Source: Collinsella sp. CAG:166
Lineage (GTDB): Bacteria > Actinomycetota > Coriobacteriia > Coriobacteriales > Coriobacteriaceae
Assembly: GCA_000434535.1 (NCBI GenBank)
Contig: FR878641.1
Span: 1 to 6,094 of the forward strand
Direction of reading: 5' to 3'
Length of the DNA: 6,094 bases
The notes beneath the pieces were generated by a model. It was not told where the DNA came from, ran no database searches, and was given only the letters and a program-made list of their open reading frames with translations. A program made the translations under genes and the position numbers. Of the stretch, positions 1 to 6,094 are shown in pieces. Each line of letters starts with the position of its first letter. The stretch's first letter is position 1.

Positions 1-711
1 CAGTCCGTATTTCACGACGACGCGGTTGATGCGACGGCACCAAGGCTTGTACAAGGCAGCCAAAAACACGCAGGTCGCAAGACCGTGTGTGATATCGAAC
101 GGCACTGCCGTGGCAAGACGCGCCACGGCACCCGCCCAAGTAAGCGGCTGTACAAACCCAATGATGTCATACGCGTTGATCACCACGCCGTACAGCAAAC
201 CCGAAGCAAAGCCGTAGGTCAGTAGCGCCGGCATGCGCACGGTGCCATCGGCGCGGTCGAACGCACCCGCATACGCCAGCGCACCGCCAACGTATCCCAC
301 GAGCCCCCAGGCATACATCTGCCATGGCGTCCACATGCCCTGTCCAAAAAAGAAATTGCTGGTCAGCGCCGCCAGCGCGCCAACCATAAAACCATTGCGG
401 CGACCAAGCACCGCCCCCGCGATAATGGCGATGGCGCTCACCGGTTTAAAGTCGGGAATGGGCCCAAACAGGATGCGCCCCGCCGCCGCCAGCGCCGCCA
501 GCACCAGCGTGGGCATAATCTGGCGCAAACCCGGACGAGATGCCTCGTAACCCGCAAAGAACAGTGCAAGCACCAGCGCCACCACGACAAGCATGGCAAG
601 CGCCGCCTGCTCAACGCCCGCCAGCAACGCCGCTGCCATCACCGCCGGCACCGCCAACAACAGCGGGATCTCCAGTTTTGTGAGTAAACGCGAGAAACGA
701 CAGTCCGTCAT
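1..711 (-). CDS. ECF transporter S component (substrate-binding membrane protein), 3' end cut by window edge
   Basis: I translated this frame by hand: 237 codons from ATG at 711-709 run open to base 1 with no stop, so the C-terminus lies outside the window. It is a very hydrophobic protein with about six or seven membrane segments (roughly residues 15-33, 35-55, 66-83, 91-123, 132-150, 161-187 and 205-221). The conserved-looking core has GPIPDFKPVSA near residue 83, a small-residue AGAVLGRRNGF stretch near 98, and SNFFFGQGMWTPWQM near 118-132. That pattern fits S components of ECF importers, which bind a vitamin or micronutrient and dock on EcfT plus the ATPases. It starts 4 bases after the ATPase stop, with only a weak Shine-Dalgarno (AGGG about 9 bases upstream), so translational coupling is likely. 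An ATG at 716 meets a stop two codons later and is not used. The ligand cannot be read from sequence; a corrinoid is one guess from memory of related actinobacterial systems. Confidence 0.85.
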   Translation of the reverse strand, partial: MTDCRFSRLLTKLEIPLLLAVPAVMAAALLAGVEQAALAMLVVVALVLALFFAGYEASRPGLRQIMPTLVLAALAAAGRILFGPIPDFKPVSAIAIIAGAVLGRRNGFMVGALAALTSNFFFGQGMWTPWQMYAWGLVGYVGGALAYAGAFDRADGTVRMPALLTYGFASGLLYGVVINAYDIIGFVQPLTWAGAVARLATAVPFDITHGLATCVFLAALYKPWCRRINRVVVKYGL

Positions 712-715
712 CCCA

Positions 716-2359
716 TCACGCCCTATAGAACACGTTGTCGGCAAAGAAGTCGGCCGGGGGCTCCACGCAGGCAATCTCGCCGTCGAACATCATGGCGACG
801 TCATCGGACGCCTGCTCGGCAAAGTCTAAGTCGTGCGTGGCCATGATGACGGTACCGCCAGCTTTCGCATGGTCACGCAGGGCGCGAGCGATGATGCGGC
901 GGCTGGCCAGGTCCAAACCCTTGGTGGGCTCATCAAGCAGCAGCAGCTCGGGGCCGATCAGCAGCAGCTTTGCCAGTGCAAGCAGCTGGCGCTGTCCGCC
1001 CGAGAGGTCGTAGGGGCGGCGCGCCTCCAGGCCGTCTAATCCCAGTTGCGCCGCACGCTCCCGCGCCAAGTTCTCGTCATATCCGCAGGTCGAGGCCCAT
1101 TCCATCAGCTCGTCGCGCACCGTCTCGGCAAGCAGCAGGGCCTTGGGGTTCTGCGGCAGCAGCGCAGCCGAGGCCGCCCCGCGCACCATACGACCACGCT
1201 GCAGCTTGGCAGTCTTGGCCAGCACCGAAAGCATCGTCGACTTGCCGCAGCCGTTACCGCCCACAACCGCATGCACCGCGCCAGCCGAAAACGACGCATC
1301 GAGCCCACGCAGCACCCAGCCGGACGCTCGATCGTAGCGAAACCAGCCTTCCGACAGGGTGGTAGCCGACCCGCCGTGCATTTTTTGGAGTATTCTGCTT
1401 CCATCCGTGCGCGAGAAGGCTTCCGAGCCGTTCTCGAGCGACGTTTGCGCCACAAATTCGGACGATTTGTCCAATTCCGAACTTTTTTTCGCGCTCGATA
1501 CGTCCCCGGGCGGCTCCAGAGAGCCCAAATTGTCCTCACGCCTGCTGAACACTCCGTTTTTTGCACATCGGATGGCACCCCACCCCAACATGTCATCGGA
1601 AAACAGCGGTTCTCGGCGTCCCAAGGAAGCCATATCCGCCACCTCGCGCACGCGACCGCCCTCAATCCGGTACGCACACGTCGCGTATTCGAGCATTGGG
1701 CGCGGCTGATGCGTCGCCACAACAACCGTGCAGCCCAGCTCGCGATTCACACGAAACAGCGCGTGCAGGAAATTCTTCTCCGCAACCGGATCAAGCTGAG
1801 ACGTGGGCTCGTCGAGCAGCAGCACGCGCGGGCGCAGCGTCAGAACGGCTGCCAACGACAGCAACTGTTTGCGTCCGCCCGAAAGCGTATCGGTGTCGCG
1901 GTGGAGCCAATCTTCCAGCCCAAAGAAATAGCTGGTCTCAGCTACGCGACGGCGCATCTCATCACGCGCTAGCCCCAAGTTTTCCAGGCCAAACGCCATC
2001 TCGTGCCACACGGTTTCGCACACGATCTGGTTCTCGGGATCCTGGAACACATAGCCCACGCGCTCCGCCGATTCCCGCACATCCATGTCGGCGACGTTCT
2101 CGCCCAGCACGCGCGCATCGCCAGTGCGCTCGCCCGCCGGAGCGATCTCGGGTTTGAGCAGCGACAGCAGCGTCGACTTACCCGATCCGGTACCGCCAAC
2201 AAGCAGCGCAAATGCACCTTGGGAAACAGACCAGTCGAGCCCCTCGAGCACCGCAGCATCAGCATCGGGGTAGGCAAAGCTCAGGCTCCGCACCTCAATC
2301 GCCGGCATATCCGGGCCGCACGCCGCGCCCGACACCGGGCCCCTATCCAACCGAGCCAT
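716..2359 (-). CDS. ecfA: Fused double ATP-binding protein of an ECF transporter (EcfA1-EcfA2 type)
   Basis: A 547-residue protein with two complete ABC ATPase domains, which drives substrate uptake by hydrolysing ATP on the cytoplasmic side of the ECF complex. Domain 1 (about 20-240) has Walker A GGTGSGKS at 55-62, Q-loop Gln106, signature LSGGRKQ at 159-165, Walker B ending in DEP (Glu184), D-loop SQLD and H-loop His217. Domain 2 (about 334-547) has GGNGCGKS at 367-374, Gln403, LSGGQRQ at 452-458, DEP with Glu477, KGLD and His509. Both nucleotide sites therefore look active. Many ECF systems use two separate ATPases; here they are fused. The start at 2359 is favoured because AAGAGG lies 8 bases upstream and the ATG overlaps the EcfT stop (TGATG); Met18 (2308) has no clear ribosome binding site, although homology-like sequence only begins there. 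The linker at about 241-333 is unusually long, Ser/Lys/Glu-rich and holds a repeat-like element described separately. Confidence 0.95.
   Translation of the reverse strand: MARLDRGPVSGAACGPDMPAIEVRSLSFAYPDADAAVLEGLDWSVSQGAFALLVGGTGSGKSTLLSLLKPEIAPAGERTGDARVLGENVADMDVRESAERVGYVFQDPENQIVCETVWHEMAFGLENLGLARDEMRRRVAETSYFFGLEDWLHRDTDTLSGGRKQLLSLAAVLTLRPRVLLLDEPTSQLDPVAEKNFLHALFRVNRELGCTVVVATHQPRPMLEYATCAYRIEGGRVREVADMASLGRREPLFSDDMLGWGAIRCAKNGVFSRREDNLGSLEPPGDVSSAKKSSELDKSSEFVAQTSLENGSEAFSRTDGSRILQKMHGGSATTLSEGWFRYDRASGWVLRGLDASFSAGAVHAVVGGNGCGKSTMLSVLAKTAKLQRGRMVRGAASAALLPQNPKALLLAETVRDELMEWASTCGYDENLARERAAQLGLDGLEARRPYDLSGGQRQLLALAKLLLIGPELLLLDEPTKGLDLASRRIIARALRDHAKAGGTVIMATHDLDFAEQASDDVAMMFDGEIACVEPPADFFADNVFYRA
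1371..1571. repeat. Repeat-like 201-bp segment with imperfect inverted ends inside the ATPase linker
   Basis: The left end (1371-1398) and the reverse complement of the right end (1571-1544) share the same ordered blocks: CCG, 2 variable bases, GTGCA, 6 variable, GGAGT, 1 variable, TTC, 1 variable, GC. That is 18 identical positions of 28. The enclosed segment is 201 bp, a multiple of three, and codes in frame for residues about 263-330 of the fused ATPase, between the two conserved domains. It holds three homopolymer T-runs (1381-1386, 1483-1489, 1557-1562) that are rare elsewhere in this GC-rich gene, plus hairpins. No clear target duplication flanks it. It may be a small mobile or palindromic element, or two opposed copies of a short dispersed motif; chance is not ruled out. 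Confidence 0.45.
1412..1436. repeat. Hairpin inside the linker segment
   Basis: CGAGAA (1412-1417) pairs with TTCTCG (1431-1436) and GGCT (1418-1421) with AGCC (1426-1429), around a TCCG loop with one bulged G at 1430. Ten pairs in all, inside coding sequence. Confidence 0.5.
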
Positions 2360-3246
2360 CAGCCAAACCTCTTCTCATCACTCGCGTGCAACGCGCAAGG
2401 CAGCACCATCCAGGCAGCGTACACAACATAGCCCGGCCACGGCGCCGGCACCAAGAGCTGAGGATAAAACGAATACTGCGTCGTCGCGGTCCACGCCACT
2501 GTCACCGTGACCACGCCAAACAGCGCAAGCCCAACCAACGCGGCAACGTCGCTGCGCCCCAGTCGATACCGCGCATACGTCGTACGACGCGTCGCGGCAC
2601 CCCACCCGCGCGAGCGCATCGCGTCCGCGCGCTCCAGCGAATCTTCCATGCCCCAGCCCATCAACACACTCGATGCCCGCAGGCGCGAGCGCACGGGGTC
2701 GGCCGGCACGCGGCCCGGCACATCAATCGCATCCTGCACCGCCATCACCGTACGACCGCGACGCAAAAACTGCGGGATAAGCCGCATGCACATCGAGATC
2801 ATGAGCGCGATCACCGGCGCGGCATTACCCAGCAGCGCGAGCACCTTGTCGTAGCCAAGCATCGACGCCGCGGCCTCAAACCACAGTACGCTCGCCACAA
2901 ACAACCCGCCCATGCACAGGCCGTATACCATACTCTCCAAATACACCGCACGCATGCCAATACGGAACAGCTCCGTCGAGCCCGAGGCGCTAAACAGCGG
3001 ATTGAGCACCGCGATGATCAAGATCACCGGCAGCTGCCAGCGAAGCGCCCCCAACGTACGCGCGGCGCCGCGCATCGCAAACCCGTACGCCAACCCGCCC
3101 GCAAGCGACAGTGCAATCAGCACCGGCTGCATCGAGAACATGGTGAGTCCCAGCGTCAGCACCATGTAGAGCGCCGGCACCGCCGGATGCGACATCGAAA
3201 ATGCCGCGACGGGCTCGTGGCCCGATTCCTCTCGCATGATATCCAC
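2359..3246 (-). CDS. ecfT: ECF transporter transmembrane coupling protein EcfT (CbiQ-like)
   Basis: About 295 residues. EcfT links the S component to the ATPases in ECF importers. Hydrophobic segments lie at about residues 20-58 (starting MSHPAVPALYMVLTLG), 71-83, 101-126, 138-155 and two near the C-terminus (about 232-253 and 270-287). The cytoplasmic part has an Arg-rich helix SMCMRLIPQFLRR (about 151-163) and the Ala-x-x-Arg-Gly type motif ADAMRSRG (about 207-214), matching the coupling helices that contact the ATPase grooves. Start choice: the frame is open to an ATG at 3387, but that ATG lies inside a good -10 box and the extra 47 residues are Arg/Trp-rich and unlike the family. GTG at 3246 sits 5 bases after a strong GGGAGG; ATG at 3237 is the alternative, 14 bases from the same site. 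The gene is first in the operon and overlaps the ATPase gene by one base. Identity is firm, the exact start less so. Confidence 0.88.
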   Translation of the reverse strand: MDIMREESGHEPVAAFSMSHPAVPALYMVLTLGLTMFSMQPVLIALSLAGGLAYGFAMRGAARTLGALRWQLPVILIIAVLNPLFSASGSTELFRIGMRAVYLESMVYGLCMGGLFVASVLWFEAAASMLGYDKVLALLGNAAPVIALMISMCMRLIPQFLRRGRTVMAVQDAIDVPGRVPADPVRSRLRASSVLMGWGMEDSLERADAMRSRGWGAATRRTTYARYRLGRSDVAALVGLALFGVVTVTVAWTATTQYSFYPQLLVPAPWPGYVVYAAWMVLPCALHASDEKRFG

Positions 3247-3250
3247 GGGC

Positions 3251-3257
3251 ACCTCCC
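3251..3257 (-). promoter_or_regulatory. Shine-Dalgarno that decides the ecfT start
   Basis: On the minus strand these bases read GGGAGGT. Five bases lie between GGAGG and GTG 3246, and fourteen between it and ATG 3237. No comparable site precedes the longer ATG at 3387. This favours GTG 3246 as the start of EcfT. Confidence 0.6.
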
Positions 3258-3382
3258 ATCCCTCGCTCAAACGCCAACGCCGCAGCGCCAACGTCATGCA
3301 CAACCAGCGCAAACACCACGCCGGCGGCACCGACATCAGCGGCAATGCGCCAATCGCTACGCGCTCAACATATGCCTGCGGT

Positions 3383-3410
3383 ATCATATTGCGCCGTGTA
3401 TCGTTTCCAA
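3383..3410 (-). promoter_or_regulatory. Probable sigma-A/70-type promoter of the ECF operon
   Basis: On the minus strand TTGGAA (3410-3405, 4 of 6 consensus bases) is followed after 16 bases by TATGAT (3388-3383, 5 of 6). Transcription would begin near 3375, leaving a leader of about 130 bases before GTG 3246. The -10 contains the ATG at 3387, so a transcript from here could not use that ATG. On the plus strand the same -10 reads TATCAT (3382-3387), also 5 of 6, and could serve glmU, but no good plus-strand -35 precedes it. This is prediction from consensus only. Confidence 0.45.
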
Positions 3411-3432
3411 ACGCACGTCTCTATAACGTAAC

Positions 3433-3437
3433 AGGAG
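3433..3437 (+). promoter_or_regulatory. Ribosome binding site of glmU
   Basis: AGGAG lies 5 bases before ATG 3443. It fixes the glmU start well inside a longer open frame that reaches upstream to 3236. Confidence 0.75.
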
Positions 3438-3442
3438 ATCAC

Positions 3443-4855
3443 ATGGACGCAACCGCAATTATCCTCGCTGCCGGCGAGGGCACCCGCATGAAGTCGAACC
3501 ACTGTAAGGTTTCGCACAAGATCCTGGGCAAGCCCATGGTCCAGTGGATCGTCGACGCCACCATCAAGGCCGGCTGCAGCCGCGTCGTGGTCGTCATCGG
3601 CAGCCACGCCGACGAGATGCGCGCCCTGATCGACGGCGCCTACGCCAACAGCGCCACCAAAGTCGAGTGCGTTGAGCAGACCGAGCGCCTGGGCACCGGT
3701 CACGCCGTGAAGGTCGCGCTCGAGGCCTGCGGCATCACGCAAGGCCCCGTCGTCGTGCTCAACGGCGACCTGCCGCTCATCACCGCCGACACCGTCGCCA
3801 AGTTCGCGCAGACCGTCGCCACCGGCGAGCTCGCCTGCACCGTCATGACCATGACCCCGCCCGACCCCTTCGGCTACGGCCGCATCAAGCTGGGTGCCGA
3901 CGGCCAGATCGAACGCATCATCGAGCAGAAGGACTGCACACCCGAGCAGGCCGCCACGCTGCTCGAGTGCAACGCCGGCTGCTACGCCTTCGACGGCGCG
4001 CAGCTCGCCGCGCACATTGACGAGATCGGCAACGACAACGCGCAGTCCGAGTACTATCTGCCCGACATGCTCGAGATCCTCAAGGGCCACGGCCAGGCAG
4101 TCTCCATCTTCCACTGCGATGACTACCGCGACGGCCTGGGCGTCAACAGCCGCATCCAGCTCGCGCAGCTCACCGTCATCGCGCGCGACCGCATCAACGA
4201 GCACTGGATGGCCGAGGGCGTTACCTTCATCGACCCCACGCAGGCCTGGATCGGCCCCGACGCCACCATCGGCCGCGACACCGTCGTGTGGCCGCAGACG
4301 CACCTGATCGGCCACGTCACCGTGGGCGAGGAGTGCCAGCTCGGCCCCAACAGCCGTCTCACCGACACCACCGTCGGCAGCGGCTGCATCATCGATGAGA
4401 CCATCGCCATCGAGGCCGTCATCGAGAACGGCGTCGACTGTGGCCCGCGCGCCTACCTGCGCCCGGGCACCCATATGCTCGACGGCTCCAAGGCCGGCAC
4501 GCACGTGGAGATCAAGAAGTCCACGATCGGCGAGGGCTCCAAGGTGCCCCACCTGTCCTACATCGGCGATACCACCATGGGCTCCGGCGTCAACGTGGGC
4601 GCGGGCTCCATCACCTGCAACTACGACGGCGTGCACAAGCACAAGACCGTCATCGGCAAGGACGCCTTCATCGGTTCCGACACCATGATGGTCGCGCCTG
4701 CCCAGATCGGCGACGGCGCGCTCGTGGCCGCCGGCTCCGTCATCACCGAGCCGGTCCCGGCCGACGCACTTGGCCTGGGTCGTGCCCGCCAGGTAAACAT
4801 TGAGGGCTGGGCCGCCGATTACCGCCGCCGTCTGCACGAGGACGACGAGGTATAA
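3443..4855 (+). CDS. glmU: Bifunctional UDP-N-acetylglucosamine pyrophosphorylase / glucosamine-1-phosphate N-acetyltransferase
   Basis: A 470-residue cytoplasmic enzyme, slightly longer than the usual 450-460. It acetylates glucosamine-1-phosphate with acetyl-CoA and then joins the product to UTP, giving UDP-GlcNAc for peptidoglycan. The N-terminal uridylyltransferase domain (about 1-235) shows LAAGEGTRM at 8-16, Lys22, QTERLGTGHA at 79-88, NGDLPL with Asp109 (the Mg-binding Asp105 of E. coli) and GVNSR with Asn235 (E. coli Asn227). The C-terminal left-handed beta-helix (about 260-450) has hexapeptide repeats, RPGT at 340, the catalytic His370 in PHLSYIGD (E. coli His363), and NYDG at 393-396. 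All key residues are present. The start is set by AGGAG 5 bases upstream and by the family N-terminus. The gene ends in a strong terminator, so it is probably transcribed apart from prs, at least in part. It diverges from the ECF operon. Confidence 0.98.
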   Translation: MDATAIILAAGEGTRMKSNHCKVSHKILGKPMVQWIVDATIKAGCSRVVVVIGSHADEMRALIDGAYANSATKVECVEQTERLGTGHAVKVALEACGITQGPVVVLNGDLPLITADTVAKFAQTVATGELACTVMTMTPPDPFGYGRIKLGADGQIERIIEQKDCTPEQAATLLECNAGCYAFDGAQLAAHIDEIGNDNAQSEYYLPDMLEILKGHGQAVSIFHCDDYRDGLGVNSRIQLAQLTVIARDRINEHWMAEGVTFIDPTQAWIGPDATIGRDTVVWPQTHLIGHVTVGEECQLGPNSRLTDTTVGSGCIIDETIAIEAVIENGVDCGPRAYLRPGTHMLDGSKAGTHVEIKKSTIGEGSKVPHLSYIGDTTMGSGVNVGAGSITCNYDGVHKHKTVIGKDAFIGSDTMMVAPAQIGDGALVAAGSVITEPVPADALGLGRARQVNIEGWAADYRRRLHEDDEV

Positions 4856-4872
4856 CGTTTTACCAAGCATCT

Positions 4873-4905
4873 AAGGAGCTGTTCCCATGGGGGCGGCTCC
4901 TTTTT
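4873..4905 (+). terminator. Rho-independent terminator after glmU
   Basis: A 13-bp stem (4873-4885 with 4890-4902, including three G-T pairs) closes a 4-base CATG loop and runs into TTTTT at 4901-4905. It begins 17 bases after the glmU stop. The stem is fully paired by hand, which makes this a convincing intrinsic terminator. Confidence 0.92.
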
Positions 4906-4979
4906 CTATCGTGACCCGCGCAACCGGATGAGTGGTCGGTTCGTGTCCGTTGACGGTAAAGACGTTATCAAGACCCGAT

Positions 4980-5002
4980 TAACCCCGTCGCGCGGTTACA
5001 AT
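4980..5002 (+). promoter_or_regulatory. Possible prs promoter -10 with overlapping inverted repeat
   Basis: TACAAT at 4997-5002 matches 5 of 6 bases of a -10 box and lies 44 bases before the prs ATG. No good -35 is found 16-18 bases upstream; a TTGACG at 4950-4955 is too far away to pair with it. TAACC (4980-4984) and GGTTA (4994-4998) form a 5-bp inverted repeat with a 9-base spacer that overlaps the -10, so it could be an operator or chance. Confidence 0.35.
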
Positions 5003-5033
5003 GCAACAAGGCATCTATATGGCATTCGATATA

Positions 5034-5039
5034 AAGGAG
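5034..5039 (+). promoter_or_regulatory. Ribosome binding site of prs
   Basis: AAGGAG with 7 bases to ATG 5047. An in-frame ATG at 5080 (Met12) has only a short GGAG too close to it, so 5047 is preferred although the family's conserved region starts after Met12. Confidence 0.7.
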
Positions 5040-5046
5040 AAGGGTA

Positions 5047-6033
5047 ATGCCGATTAATGATCCCGAGAAGTCGGAGAATATGCGCAAGTCCATCCGCGTG
5101 TATTCCGGTTCCTCCAACCGCCCCCTCGCTCAGAAGATCGCTGAGTACCTTGGGGTCGAGCTTTCGGGCCTTACGCTAAAGCAGTTCGCCAACGGTGAGA
5201 TTTACGCCCGCTACGACGAGACCGTCCGCGGCGCCGACGTCTTCCTGATTCAGTCCGTGGCCGGCGGCAACGTCAACGACATGCTCATGGAGCTGCTCAT
5301 CGCCACCGACGCTGCCAAGCGCGCATCCGCCCGCTCCATCACCGCCGTCATCACCCACTACGGCTATGCCCGCCAGGACCGCAAGGCCGGCCCGCGCGAG
5401 CCCATCACCGCCCGCCTCGTCGCCAACCTGCTCGAGCGCGCTGGCGTCAACCGCATCATCACCCTCGACCTGCACCAGGGCCAGATTCAGGGCTTCTTCG
5501 ATATCCCGGTTAACCACCTGTCCGCGCTGCCGCTGTTTGGCCAGTACTACAACGACATGCACTTCGACACCGACAACCTGGTTGTCGTCTCCCCCGATGT
5601 GGGCCGCGCCAAGGCCGCCAAGAAGCTGTCCGACATGCTCGGCTGCGACCTGGCCATCGCCCACAAGGGCCGTCCGCGCCACAACGCCGCCGAGGTCATG
5701 GGCATCATCGGTGACATCAAGGGCAAGACCTGCATCATCAACGACGACATGATCGACACCGCTGGCACCCTGTGCGCCAACGTCAAGGAGCTCAAGGCTA
5801 TGGGCGCTGGCGACATCTACGTCTGCGCCACCCACGGCATCTTCTCCGGTCCGGCCATCGAGCGTCTGAACGACGCCCCGATCGTCGAGTGCCTCGTCAC
5901 CGACGCCATTCCCGTCGAGGTCGGCGGCAAAATCAAGACCATCTCGGTCGCCGAGGAGTTCGCTCAGGCCATCTCCGCCGTTTACCACGAGGAGCCCGTC
6001 TCCACGCTCGTCGGCGGCGACTTCGCGCTGTAA
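5047..6033 (+). CDS. prs: Ribose-phosphate pyrophosphokinase (PRPP synthetase)
   Basis: A 328-residue cytoplasmic enzyme that transfers pyrophosphate from ATP to ribose-5-phosphate, making PRPP for purine, pyrimidine, NAD, histidine and tryptophan synthesis. The usual length is about 315; the extra residues are an 11-residue N-terminal extension before MRKSIRVYSG and a few at the C-terminus. Seen motifs: NGEIYAR at 49-55, the ATP-site YARQDRK at 107-113, metal-binding His143 in DLHQGQIQGFFD, the flexible-loop AHKGRPRH with Lys207 and Arg209 (B. subtilis Lys197 and Arg199), and the PRPP/ribose-phosphate loop DDMIDTAGT at 233-241. The short loop after YARQDRK and the SPDVGR stretch at 182-187 are like actinobacterial class I enzymes. 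All catalytic residues are present. Its own promoter, the terminator before it and a hairpin after it suggest a monocistronic unit. Confidence 0.97.
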   Translation: MPINDPEKSENMRKSIRVYSGSSNRPLAQKIAEYLGVELSGLTLKQFANGEIYARYDETVRGADVFLIQSVAGGNVNDMLMELLIATDAAKRASARSITAVITHYGYARQDRKAGPREPITARLVANLLERAGVNRIITLDLHQGQIQGFFDIPVNHLSALPLFGQYYNDMHFDTDNLVVVSPDVGRAKAAKKLSDMLGCDLAIAHKGRPRHNAAEVMGIIGDIKGKTCIINDDMIDTAGTLCANVKELKAMGAGDIYVCATHGIFSGPAIERLNDAPIVECLVTDAIPVEVGGKIKTISVAEEFAQAISAVYHEEPVSTLVGGDFAL

Positions 6034-6068
6034 TCCAGCGTGCATCTCATCATCTTTGGTGTTTTTAA

Positions 6069-6094
6069 AGGGTCGGAAGCTCGCTTCCGACCCT
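6069..6094 (+). terminator. Terminator hairpin after prs, cut by window end
   Basis: A perfect 11-bp stem (6069-6079 with 6084-6094) closes a CTCG loop, 35 bases after the prs stop. Any T-run would lie just outside the window, so the terminator call rests on the stem and position. AAA at 6067-6069 could extend the stem if T residues follow. Confidence 0.8.

Noticed and set aside
1046..1972. A 308-codon plus-strand frame opposite the fused ATPase
   Set aside because: It lies over two intact ABC motif sets on the other strand and shows no family features.
2212..3426. A 404-codon plus-strand frame opposite ecfT
   Set aside because: Arg/His/Gln-rich low-complexity translation without domains, antisense to a gene with good membrane segments and motifs.
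3422..3427. TATAAC as the -10 box of glmU
   Set aside because: Transcription would start at about the ribosome binding site (3433-3437), leaving it out of the mRNA or at its very tip.
3247..3442. A cobalamin or other vitamin riboswitch before the ECF operon
   Set aside because: Only about 130 bases of leader are available and I see no recognisable conserved box or terminator-antiterminator pair.
3365..4870. A 501-codon open frame on the minus strand opposite glmU
   Set aside because: It is a shadow of GC-rich codon use: repetitive Asp/Val/Gly/Ala/His composition, no recognisable domain, and fully antisense to a clear glmU.
4950..4955. TTGACG as the -35 of the prs promoter
   Set aside because: It is 41 bases from TACAAT and no -10-like hexamer lies 16-18 bases after it.
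5176..6045. A 289-codon open frame on the minus strand opposite prs
   Set aside because: Same composition artefact, rich in Asp/Val/Gly and antisense to an intact prs.

Overview
The window is a high-GC bacterial chromosomal segment with short intergenic gaps. Its GlmU and Prs sequences, the GC-rich codon choice, and the fused double-ATPase ECF transporter most resemble Coriobacteriia (Actinomycetota), perhaps a Collinsella-like gut species. The phylum-level guess is reasonably firm; the genus is only an impression. No tRNA, rRNA, CRISPR array or insertion sequence is visible. No stretch over 300 bases lacks a gene.

Left half (about 1-3246, minus strand): one tightly packed operon for an energy-coupling factor (ECF) vitamin or micronutrient importer, transcribed right to left. 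The order is membrane coupling protein EcfT (3246-2359), a fused double ABC ATPase (2359-716), then an S component that binds the substrate (711 to beyond base 1). EcfT and the ATPase overlap by one base (TGATG), and the ATPase and S component are 4 bases apart, so the three parts of one transporter are probably made together. The substrate is not shown by the sequence. The linker between the two ATPase halves is long and odd: it has matching inverted ends, hairpins and A-runs, and looks like a small repeat inserted in frame.

Middle (3247-3442): a 196-bp divergent intergenic region between the ECF operon and glmU. It holds a fair minus-strand promoter and good ribosome binding sites on both sides.

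Right half (3443-6094, plus strand): glmU (UDP-GlcNAc synthesis for peptidoglycan) ends in a strong intrinsic terminator. A 141-bp gap follows with a possible prs promoter, then prs (ribose-phosphate pyrophosphokinase, supplying PRPP for nucleotides, His and Trp), and a second terminator hairpin at the very end of the window. glmU and prs are ordinary housekeeping genes, often neighbours in Gram-positive genomes. The main points for a second look are the linker element, the unassigned substrate of the ECF system, and the EcfT start site.
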